From contig JAFQVE010000048.1 of assembly GCA_017408185.1 (NCBI GenBank), positions 1-10,993 on the forward strand: a stretch of DNA of 10,993 bases, read 5' to 3'. Below the pieces are notes generated by a model. It did not search any database, had not been told where the DNA came from, and saw only the letters and a list, made by a program, of their open reading frames with translations. Position 1 is the first letter of the stretch; the number at the start of each line of letters is the position of its first letter. The translations under genes were made by a program, and so were the position numbers. Shown in pieces: positions 1 through 7,201 of the stretch. This DNA comes from Oscillospiraceae bacterium (GTDB taxonomy: Bacteria > Bacillota_A > Clostridia > Oscillospirales > JAAYXM01).

Positions 1-170
1 ATATGAACGGAAATGCAACTACGGGTGAAGGGGCATTAAGGCAAGAGCGCGAATTTAGCAAAGGTGCAGGTGTTGCGCTGACTGCCGGTAATCATACAAT
101 GAAACTTGAGTTTACGCTGTACACAAAGGGGCAAACACGCATACAGCCTGGATTATACGATATAATCTTC
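1..170 (+). repeat. Partial copy of the same module repeat at the window start
   Basis: Bases 1-170 align without gaps to 10079-10248. The first 112 bases are identical and there are six mismatches in all (113, 118, 126, 141, 155, 158); similarity stops abruptly at about 171, where the following Ig domain differs. Bases 1-9 also equal the last nine bases of the window (10985-10993), which is the same phase in copy B. Confidence 0.95.
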
Positions 171-2660
171 GCACCACGGAGAATAGGCAGTGTCAGCATT
201 TCTTCACCGTCGAATTTCATATACTCCGATGCACGGGGAATGAAACTTACTACTCAAGCATTCTATGAAAGCGGAAAAGAAGCAGATATCGAAAGTGAAA
301 CCGATATAAGCTTTAAAAGCTCAGACACGGATATTGCAACGGTGGATGAAGACGGCATTGTTTCTCCGGTTTCTGCAGGTAAGGTAACAATCACCGTGTC
401 GGTAAAGAGCAAGGGTTCAAGTGACGAGCCGAAAACTGCAGAGATAGCGCTTACGGTGCTTCCGGAGAAGGTACACGGGAGCGATACGGCAGAGCAGTTT
501 GAGATAAACTTTTTGAGCGTTGACTACTCAAAGCTTTTCCATACGAGCGGAAAAATATATTATGCAGGCTACAGAGGCGATGTTGCATACCCGGCAATCG
601 GCGACGGCTGGGAGCTTGTTATGGATAAGGAAATTTCAACCCTTCTGAAAAACGAAGAAGGCGTTCAATTTTACGAAGGTGCGCGCATATACCTAAAACC
701 GACTGCCGAGGCGATAAAGAACGGCGATGATGCTGCAGTGTTTAAATTCACCGTTCCAAAAACCGGTATTTATGACATATCAGCAGATATCAATAAGACA
801 ACCGGCGGCGGATATGCCGAGATTTATATAGACGGAAGCCTCACTGCTGAGCTTTCCTTATACAACAGCGAAACAATTCGAGTTATTACAGATTGCGGAA
901 CGGCTTACCTTGAAGCAGGCGAGCATTACCTGACGGTAAAAAGCTCACTTCTTCAGACTAAGAATGTATCGAACTCCATTTTGAAATTATTTTTCACACC
1001 GCGCGGAAAAATCTCCACCGTAGATATACAGAGCGATATGCTTTGGGTAAAAACAGGGGAGATGCGCGAACTGACCGTTTTGGCAAACTACGCAAACGGA
1101 ACGGCGGTTGATGTTGAGAACGGAGCAAGCGTACGTTTCGAAAGCTCGGACGAAAAAATCGCAACCGTAGATGCAAACGGTGTTGTGACAGGTAAGTCCG
1201 AAGGCAGAGTAACAATCACGGCTTTCGTTACCATAGACGGAGCAACTGTAAGCGGAACCTTTGATATAGACGTTTCCGATACGGCAATGACATACGATTT
1301 TGAGGTTGATTTCTCAAACGGATATAAAGTCGAGGGGGAAACACCATACACTGCAACAGTTGAAAAAAACGGCTGGCAGGTAAACCTTGACGAAACTGAT
1401 GCTTATTTGGCAACAAGCTCGTCTGCTAAGATAACTCAACAGAGCTACGGACTTCTTGTCAGCTCGGATTTTGCTGAGGATAGGAACAACGTCACATTTG
1501 ATTTCTATGTGCCGTCAACAGGTACATATAACATCTCCTTCCGTGGCACGACCTTCAGTAACGGAGCAGTAGGCTATATTTACATAGATAATAAGTTCGT
1601 TGGTGAATATGATTTCTATAGCGTTTCGACTCTTCCGAATGCATATTCCGTCAAGCTTCGTCCTCTTATGCTTGAGGGCGGCAGAAACCACACCATAACC
1701 TTTGTTCCGGTGAAAAAGGGCGGTGACGGTGTAGGCAAGGGAGCGCTTGCCATTTCAAAGTTTTCATTTGAAGGGACAACAACGCTTGATGGCATCCGCG
1801 CCATTTATGCAGATATGCAGAGGAGCAAGATAGCTGTGGGCGAAACCGAGCCGATGCGTTTCCGCGTTGCCCAGAACAACGGCGCAGAGTGGTACGTGAA
1901 TCCAATGCTCGGTGGATCAGAGGATGTAACGCTCACTTCAAACGGTGATAACGACGAAATCGCAACGGTGCAAGACGGAATCATATCGGCAAAGGCTCCG
2001 GGAACCGTTAACTTTGATATTTCGGGAACGATAGACGGTCTTGAAATAAGCGGTCTTGATATCCTCAGAAGCTTTACATTCACGGTAAATGAAGAAACAT
2101 ATGATCACGCAGAGATAGATGTTGTTTTCCCGGTATTCTACGAAGGTGGGAAAACTGAAATTTCCGCAACTGCAGTTCTTACGGACGGAAGCACAGTTGC
2201 AGCGCGTGATGTTAATGTCAGCTTTGCCACGGGTGGCTCGGAAGAAACCGGCGATAAGATTGCAACGGTTGAAGGAAATATCCTTTCCACAAATAGGCAG
2301 GGAAAGACAACCGTAACAGCGTATGTAACCTTTAACGGGATAACAAAGGATGTAACGACCGAAATTGAGATAGTTCCTGTTACACTTAAAGCGATTGAGG
2401 GTAAGACTGAAGATACCATTGTTTCATCGTTTGATAAAGACGGCTCGAAGCTCATCATAACGGGAAGAAACAATGACGGAAGCGAAGGATCCTTAGAGGG
2501 GGCAACGTATACCTATGAGGCACTCACTCCGAACATTGACATCCGCGTCGACGGCAACGATGGCTATGTGCTTGCTCTCTCTCGCGGCTCTGCAAAGGTA
2601 AAGGTGAGTGCGCACATATTTGGACTTGATTTTTCAACGGAGGTTGATGTCGTATCAATT
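1..2660 (+). other. Alternating carbohydrate-binding-like and Ig-like (Big_2) modules in the giant CDS
   Basis: The non-catalytic N-terminal part alternates two domain types. One is a beta-rich module of about 170 residues with a VP..G.YDIS strand, a short G-Y-x-x-IYIDG motif and an 'L.AG.H.L' strand before a closing 'FFTP'. The other is Ig-like with the Big_2 signature 'SSD..IATVD.dG.V...GK.TITV', seen clearly at residues 61-157 and 336-426 and more weakly at 595-886. The first module resembles galactose-binding-like sugar-binding folds (CBM6/CBM35-like), but I do not recognise a named family. The two complete modules here (164-334 and 429-594) are much diverged from each other, whereas the partial one at the window start is almost identical to the modules of the gene starting at 9559. 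Confidence 0.7.
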
Positions 2661-5600
2661 TCACAGAAGATGGAGCCTACCTTCTACACACAGAAGATGC
2701 GGGATGCCGCACAGGAAAATATAAAGAAATACAGTTGGGCAAAGTCGCTACAGAAGTCAGCTGTGGCGGCTGCCGATGTGGCACTAGAGAAGGTGGATGC
2801 GCTCTACTATAACGCAATCCTTTATGAAGGAATTCCGCGCGCATGGGGGCCATTCCTTGAAAAAGACCCCGAGGAATTTTTATGTGTATATTGCAAAGAG
2901 GATATACGAGAGAAATTCGGAAACTACGCATGGGGTATCGATCCCATAAATCGTCCGTGGAAGATCCAATGTCCGAGCTGTAAGCGTATCTTCCCGAGTA
3001 ATGATTTTGGAAGCTTCTATAAGCTCGGTCTTGACCAAAAGGGGCAGTTTAACCGCCTCCGTGCGCTCGATGCGCACCGTGCAATGCTCCTCAATCAGGG
3101 GGAAGCGCTTCCTGCTGAAGAGATCACCGAAGAAAGAAGAGAAGCAATTGCAACAGGTGATTTGCTGACCGATTATGAGCTTGACTATTTTGGCTATGGA
3201 ATGGGTTACCTTGAAAATACCTCGTATAAAGAGGTAAATACAACCCTCGGTGTTCCGTTGGATGAGGTCGACCGCTGGTGCGTTGATGACGGCTTCGGTT
3301 GGGATACTCGCAAAAAGACAACGGGAGAGGTTGCGTATCCGATAAAGAAGATGTTTATGGCGGCTTATCATTATCTTAATTATCACAGTAACGGAGACGG
3401 ACCTTCCTTAATTGATGCTTATTTGAAGAATCTTACAAATGCGTATCTTTACACCGGAGATATCAAGTATGCTCGCGCAGGAATAATTCTTCTTGACAGA
3501 ATTGCAGACGTTTATCCGAGTCTTGACTGCAAGCTTTATCCCACTGCCGGAGTTAACGGTGAATCGAGAGTCAACGGAAAAATTGTCGGTTCAATATCGG
3601 ATTGCGCCGTTGCAGATATATTCACGAAAGCATACGATGCATTTTATCCCGCAATGGATGATCCGGAGGTAATAAGAATTCTTTCAGAACGGGCAGCTGC
3701 GCAGGGGCTTGAAAATCCGAAAACAACAGGCGATATGATTCGTGAAAACTGCGAAACCGGAATCTTGCGAGAGATATTCAAGGGAGCGCAAAGCGCTAGA
3801 TTATTCGGAAACTTTGCTATGCACCAGACCAGCGTTACGCTTGCGGCGATAGTTCTTGACAATTTTTCCGAGACGAAAGAGATGCTTGATTGGGTGGCAA
3901 GACACGAAAGCCTCCCGCGCTCGCAGGTAACTGAGTTCGGTCTCACATTTAATCCATATTCAAAAAACGGTGGCGGCGGTGTTCTTCCTAAATATGTAAA
4001 CGATGTTGACCGCGACGGCTTTGGTTGGGAAATAGGTGTAGGCTATAACCAGGGCTGGGTTTCAAATTCAGTATATATTGCTGATTGGGTGCGCAGATAC
4101 GGCAAGTATGAAGGGCTCGACCTTTTTGGCAACGCAAAATACACAAAAATGCTGGAATCTATCATCAAAATGACTATGGCAGGCGGCTACACGCTTCAGG
4201 TTGGTGATACATCAAGAACTGCTGACCCGAGGCAGCTTACATCGGCGCTTGTGACAAAATATGCGTTCTATCATCTGCGTGATCCTAAATATGCACAGAT
4301 AATCTATTATCTTGCAGGTGGAGATGTTTCGGAAACATATCTTGATATATTCCAGGAGGATGTTGAAGAGTTTCAGCAGGAGATTATGGACATTATCGAG
4401 AAATACGGCGAGTATGAGTTCGGAAGTCGGAATCTCACAGGCTTTGGTCTTGTAGTGCTTTCGGGCGGCGAGAAGGTGGATGGAGCAAACGGCGCTGATT
4501 TCCGACGCGATACATGGCTCTGGCACGGAAATTCCCTTAAGTCTCACGGACATAGGGACACGCTTCAAATGGGCATTGATGCCTATGGCTTTAACTTCAC
4601 TCCGGACCTTGGATATCCGGGCGCAACCAGCAATGATCCAAACCGACTGCAATGGGTTGCCGAGGCGATTTCACATAATACCGTTGTTGTTGACGGCAAG
4701 GGAATGAACCAAAGAAAGAGCGGTGATCCTCTTCACTATGAGGGTGAAGGAATAGTTAAGCTTATTGATGTCGAAGACCCCGATGTATATGACGAAACCG
4801 ATATTTACCGCAGAACGCTTGTTTCTGTCGATGCCTCACCTGAGGTTGCTTATACAGTGGATTTCTTCCGTATACGCGGCGGTAATGAGCATACTTACAG
4901 CTTCCACACGCAGTCGGCAGACGGCGTTACGACCGATGATCTTGAACTTGATCCCCAGGATTCAACTCCGGGAGACTTTACTCTTGATGACGGTGGATAT
5001 CTCGGATCATATGCAGGCTCCGAGGTTCCGTGTGGAGCGGATCCGAATATAGACACAACAGCATCCGACTATGACCTTATGTATCCGCTTGGCTATACAT
5101 GGTTAAAGCACGTTCGCAGGGCAACTCCAGAAAGCGGAGAGTTCACTGTGAACTTCAAGCAGACGGACTTCAAAAAGCTGGTTAAAGACTCCAGAGGCCT
5201 TAACCTTAAATTCACCGCACTTAACGACTGGACTCCTTCAGGCGTCGGCATTGCGGTTGCCGAGCCTCCGACCAGACCGGAAAATAATGTTATTCCGTAT
5301 CTTGATTATATGCTTATCCACCGCACCGGCAAAAATCTTGACACGCTCTTCACCTCTGTTATCCAGCCGTATAAAGGCGAGGTGTATATAGACAATATGA
5401 AAAGCATTCCCCTTACAAGTAGTGGCGGAGAAGGTTCGGATGACACATCTAAGGCCGTTCGCGTGATGCTTAAATCCGGACGCACCGACTATATCATCTA
5501 TGCAACAAACCCGAATGTTACCTACACGGTGAATGACGAGGTAAACGGGAATCCGGTAAGTTTCAGTTTCCGCGGTTTTGTAGGTGTTTATTCCGTAGAT

Positions 5601-6884
5601 AAAAACGGCAATAACATTTATTCCTATGTAAGCGATGGCGATTTTATCGGTAATCTAAGCACAACGGCACGCCTTACAGGTACGGTTTCGTCCTTCACGG
5701 AGGAACTTGTAACCGAGAATTTCATCAATGTAACAATGGATGAAGAGCTCACGGAAGAACAAATAACGGCTCTCGCGGGGAAATATGTCTATATTGATAA
5801 CGAGGGAGTGAATAACGGCGTATATAAAATCGAGAGCGCCTCCGGAAGTGGAAAAAATGTTTCACTTAACATCGGTGATGTTTCCATTATAAACGGGTAC
5901 AGAGCTCCGCGTGATATAACGCTTGGATACACCTACGACATTGCACCGAAGCAGAGCTTCGCAATTCCGCTTTCGGCAACATATGACGCATCACCGATTG
6001 TTGAAGATGTTGAAGAAGCAACCACATCGGCGGGCAGCTCAATTACGTTAAATCTTAAAGTGGAAAGTCCTCTTGGCGAAAAGATAACCTATATCGGAAC
6101 GCTTCTTCCGCGTGGCGCAAGCATAAATTCCGAAACAGGAAAAGTTACATGGAAGCCTGACAGCAGCCAGGTAGGTGAAAACGGCTTCTTTATCACGGTT
6201 CGCGATGAATCCGGTCGCGAAAGCTCTACAAGCTTTAAGGTAACCGTTTACGGTTCAACAACAGGAAGTTCGCCATCAAATAAAGAAGAAACACCGTCAA
6301 CCGAGCCGTCCGACACACCCGCCGGGGGTGGCGGTGGAGGCGGCGGTGGTGGTGCAGCACCGACCCAGAAACCAAACGATGATAAAACCGATGCTGAGGA
6401 GCATTCGCCGTCCATTCCGAACAATGAAATCACAACCCAACCTAATGTGGGCAATGAAATCTCTGTCCTACCAAAATTCACGGACTTGGGTAACCATTCC
6501 TGGGCAGCTGATGCGATAGATACGCTTGCCGCTGACGGCATCATAAAAGGAACATCGGAGAATTCATTCTCACCGGCAAGCAACATAACACGTGCAGACT
6601 TTGCAATACTTCTTGTTCGCGCATTTAAACTTACGAGCGATAATACAGAGAACTTCGCGGATGTCTCGGCTTCCGACTACTTCGCATCCGAGCTTGCAAT
6701 CGCACGCAATACCGGAATTGTAGGTGGAATAGGCGATAACAAATTCGCCCCTCGCAACACCATCACCCGCCAGGATATGATGGTAATGGTCTATCGGGCA
6801 TTGACCGCCCTTAACGTGGACGATACCACCATCTCTGTAGGGGAGGGAATTGGCACACTTCCGCAGATGGAAGAGATGTCCTAA
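1..6884 (+). CDS. Giant secreted SLH-anchored heparinase II/III-family polysaccharide lyase (5' partial)
   Basis: The frame is open from the first base, and the ATG at 3 is internal: the same Met-Asn-Gly lies about 175 residues inside the related gene starting at 9559, so the true start is outside the window. Residue numbers count from that ATG. Visible order: tail of a carbohydrate-binding-like module (1-57), Big_2-type Ig domain (61-157), module (164-334), Ig (336-426), module (429-594), three Ig-like domains (595-886), heparinase II/III-type lyase (about 887-1880), beta accessory domain (1883-1995), He_PIG-like Ig (1997-2084), Thr/Pro/Gly linker with ten glycines (2108-2117), SLH1 (from 2158) and SLH2 (from 2217). 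The family cleaves uronate-containing polysaccharides by beta-elimination; the substrate here is unknown. SLH domains indicate attachment to secondary wall polymers. The TAA at 6882-6884 interrupts SLH3. The lyase assignment is firm; domain edges are approximate. Confidence 0.9.
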   Translation, partial: MNGNATTGEGALRQEREFSKGAGVALTAGNHTMKLEFTLYTKGQTRIQPGLYDIIFAPRRIGSVSISSPSNFIYSDARGMKLTTQAFYESGKEADIESETDISFKSSDTDIATVDEDGIVSPVSAGKVTITVSVKSKGSSDEPKTAEIALTVLPEKVHGSDTAEQFEINFLSVDYSKLFHTSGKIYYAGYRGDVAYPAIGDGWELVMDKEISTLLKNEEGVQFYEGARIYLKPTAEAIKNGDDAAVFKFTVPKTGIYDISADINKTTGGGYAEIYIDGSLTAELSLYNSETIRVITDCGTAYLEAGEHYLTVKSSLLQTKNVSNSILKLFFTPRGKISTVDIQSDMLWVKTGEMRELTVLANYANGTAVDVENGASVRFESSDEKIATVDANGVVTGKSEGRVTITAFVTIDGATVSGTFDIDVSDTAMTYDFEVDFSNGYKVEGETPYTATVEKNGWQVNLDETDAYLATSSSAKITQQSYGLLVSSDFAEDRNNVTFDFYVPSTGTYNISFRGTTFSNGAVGYIYIDNKFVGEYDFYSVSTLPNAYSVKLRPLMLEGGRNHTITFVPVKKGGDGVGKGALAISKFSFEGTTTLDGIRAIYADMQRSKIAVGETEPMRFRVAQNNGAEWYVNPMLGGSEDVTLTSNGDNDEIATVQDGIISAKAPGTVNFDISGTIDGLEISGLDILRSFTFTVNEETYDHAEIDVVFPVFYEGGKTEISATAVLTDGSTVAARDVNVSFATGGSEETGDKIATVEGNILSTNRQGKTTVTAYVTFNGITKDVTTEIEIVPVTLKAIEGKTEDTIVSSFDKDGSKLIITGRNNDGSEGSLEGATYTYEALTPNIDIRVDGNDGYVLALSRGSAKVKVSAHIFGLDFSTEVDVVSISQKMEPTFYTQKMRDAAQENIKKYSWAKSLQKSAVAAADVALEKVDALYYNAILYEGIPRAWGPFLEKDPEEFLCVYCKEDIREKFGNYAWGIDPINRPWKIQCPSCKRIFPSNDFGSFYKLGLDQKGQFNRLRALDAHRAMLLNQGEALPAEEITEERREAIATGDLLTDYELDYFGYGMGYLENTSYKEVNTTLGVPLDEVDRWCVDDGFGWDTRKKTTGEVAYPIKKMFMAAYHYLNYHSNGDGPSLIDAYLKNLTNAYLYTGDIKYARAGIILLDRIADVYPSLDCKLYPTAGVNGESRVNGKIVGSISDCAVADIFTKAYDAFYPAMDDPEVIRILSERAAAQGLENPKTTGDMIRENCETGILREIFKGAQSARLFGNFAMHQTSVTLAAIVLDNFSETKEMLDWVARHESLPRSQVTEFGLTFNPYSKNGGGGVLPKYVNDVDRDGFGWEIGVGYNQGWVSNSVYIADWVRRYGKYEGLDLFGNAKYTKMLESIIKMTMAGGYTLQVGDTSRTADPRQLTSALVTKYAFYHLRDPKYAQIIYYLAGGDVSETYLDIFQEDVEEFQQEIMDIIEKYGEYEFGSRNLTGFGLVVLSGGEKVDGANGADFRRDTWLWHGNSLKSHGHRDTLQMGIDAYGFNFTPDLGYPGATSNDPNRLQWVAEAISHNTVVVDGKGMNQRKSGDPLHYEGEGIVKLIDVEDPDVYDETDIYRRTLVSVDASPEVAYTVDFFRIRGGNEHTYSFHTQSADGVTTDDLELDPQDSTPGDFTLDDGGYLGSYAGSEVPCGADPNIDTTASDYDLMYPLGYTWLKHVRRATPESGEFTVNFKQTDFKKLVKDSRGLNLKFTALNDWTPSGVGIAVAEPPTRPENNVIPYLDYMLIHRTGKNLDTLFTSVIQPYKGEVYIDNMKSIPLTSSGGEGSDDTSKAVRVMLKSGRTDYIIYATNPNVTYTVNDEVNGNPVSFSFRGFVGVYSVDKNGNNIYSYVSDGDFIGNLSTTARLTGTVSSFTEELVTENFINVTMDEELTEEQITALAGKYVYIDNEGVNNGVYKIESASGSGKNVSLNIGDVSIINGYRAPRDITLGYTYDIAPKQSFAIPLSATYDASPIVEDVEEATTSAGSSITLNLKVESPLGEKITYIGTLLPRGASINSETGKVTWKPDSSQVGENGFFITVRDESGRESSTSFKVTVYGSTTGSSPSNKEETPSTEPSDTPAGGGGGGGGGGAAPTQKPNDDKTDAEEHSPSIPNNEITTQPNVGNEISVLPKFTDLGNHSWAADAIDTLAADGIIKGTSENSFSPASNITRADFAILLVRAFKLTSDNTENFADVSASDYFASELAIARNTGIVGGIGDNKFAPRNTITRQDMMVMVYRALTALNVDDTTISVGEGIGTLPQMEEMS
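2661..5645 (+). other. Heparinase II/III-type lyase region within the giant CDS
   Basis: The region opens with a Lys/Ala-rich helical segment (FYTQKMRDAAQENIKKYSWA) typical of the alpha toroid of heparinase II/III-like proteins. Cysteines at residues 961, 964, 990 and 993 form CVYC and CPSC pairs followed by FPSNDF, suggesting a metal-binding knuckle. GNFAMHQTS lies in the helical part. The beta-sandwich part carries SHGHRDT (His1515, His1517, Asp1519), then DLGYPG and SHNTVVVDGKG (His1558, Asn1559), which are the signature blocks of the family. The His residues and a Tyr from the helical domain are the usual catalytic candidates; which Tyr acts here cannot be said. The fold is shared by several lyase families (for example PL12, PL15, PL17, PL21), so the polysaccharide is not assigned. 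Confidence 0.85.
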
Positions 6885-7049
6885 CCGGACTTCGCCACCG
6901 TTGCAGATTATGCAAAAGAAGCGGTTTCAGCTCTTGTTAATGCAGGTCTCGTAAACGGAAAGAACGGTAACATTGCACCTGGCGATTACACCACCCGCGC
7001 AGAAGTGGCAGTTTTAATCAAGAGGATTCTTGATTATATAAAACAGTAA
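6474..7049 (+). other. Three-repeat SLH cell-wall anchor, third repeat split by a stop
   Basis: SLH1 begins FTDLGNHSWAADAIDTLAADG and ends near TRADFAILLVRAF. SLH2 begins NFADVSASDYFASELAIA and ends near TRQDMMVMVYRALTAL. SLH3 would span PDFATVADYAKEAVSALVNA to TTRAEVAVLIKRIL and is cut at its first residues by the TAA at 6882-6884. SLH domains normally occur in threes and bind pyruvylated secondary wall polymers, so the full set implies that the lyase is displayed on the Gram-positive surface. Assignment to SLH is secure from the repeated ITRADFA / ITRQDMM / TTRAEVA blocks. Confidence 0.92.
6885..7049 (+). pseudogene. In-frame continuation of the giant CDS: most of SLH domain 3
   Basis: Directly after the TAA at 6882-6884 the same frame stays open for 54 codons to a second TAA at 7047-7049. 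It encodes a near-canonical SLH repeat: PDFATVADYAKEAVSALVNA, then GLVNGKNGNIAPGDYTTRAE and VAVLIKRILDYIKQ. No shift of frame is needed, so a single base change is enough to explain the interruption; SLH3 repeats often read 'YPDF' here, and TAC or TAT to TAA would give it. There is no ribosome binding site or start codon for independent translation. It may be a real nonsense mutation leaving two SLH repeats, or a base-call error. Confidence 0.85.
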
Positions 7050-7144
7050 AATCGAATTTTCGCGACAGCTCGGAAACTCTCAGTTATGGGAGTGGATAAA
7101 GGAGTCAATTGGCAGAACGATAAATTAGTTAAAGATTCACATTA

Positions 7145-7153
7145 TGGCATAAT
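7145..7153 (+). promoter_or_regulatory. Candidate extended -10 promoter for the lipoprotein gene
   Basis: TGGCATAAT matches the extended -10 consensus TGnTATAAT with one mismatch, at the first base of the hexamer. A -35 box at the right distance is poor (TTAGTT at 7125-7130), as is common for extended -10 promoters. Transcription would start near 7160, giving a leader of about 40 bases. This is motif matching only. Confidence 0.4.
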
Positions 7154-7170
7154 TAACCGAAAAGGTTAAT
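7152..7170. promoter_or_regulatory. Perfect 7-bp inverted repeat, possible operator
   Basis: ATTAACC (7152-7158) and GGTTAAT (7164-7170) are exact reverse complements separated by GAAAA. The repeat overlaps the end of the candidate -10 box and the predicted transcription start, a position typical for a repressor site in sugar-uptake genes. It is too AT-rich and lacks a T-tract, so a terminator is unlikely. The regulator is not in the window. Confidence 0.4.
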
Positions 7171-7185
7171 ATAAAACAAAAAAAG

Positions 7186-7191
7186 AGGAGG
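7186..7191 (+). promoter_or_regulatory. Ribosome binding site for the lipoprotein gene
   Basis: AGGAGG is a perfect Shine-Dalgarno core 10 bases before the ATG at 7202. Together with the lipoprotein signal peptide that follows immediately, it fixes the start. Confidence 0.85.
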
Positions 7192-7201
7192 AAAACTCAA
7201 A

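Larger units (their letters stand above)
7050..7201 (+). other. Intergenic region upstream of the solute-binding lipoprotein gene
   Basis: This 152-base gap separates the SLH stop from the lipoprotein start. No GC-rich hairpin followed by a T-tract is visible after 7049, so I see no intrinsic terminator for the lyase gene. The second half is AT-rich and holds the promoter candidate, inverted repeat and ribosome binding site listed separately. Confidence 0.6.

Noticed and set aside
3..5. ATG at position 3 as the start of the giant gene
   Set aside because: The same Met lies inside the module of the gene at 9559 (codon 175), there is no room for a ribosome binding site, and the first two bases fit the preceding Asp codon.
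2880..3386. 168-codon open frame on the - strand
   Set aside because: It lies fully inside the lyase coding region, has no family resemblance and is the usual shadow of a strong + strand frame.
6324..6353. Ten-glycine run as a simple-repeat frameshift hotspot or recoding site
   Set aside because: The codons are mixed (GGG, GGT, GGC, GGA), the frame is intact on both sides, and such linkers before SLH domains are common.
6882..6884. Stop codon reassignment
   Set aside because: Other genes in the window end at TAA at plausible C-termini, so TAA is a normal stop here.
7050..7140. Intrinsic terminator after the giant gene
   Set aside because: Only short weak hairpins are seen and none is followed by a T-run.
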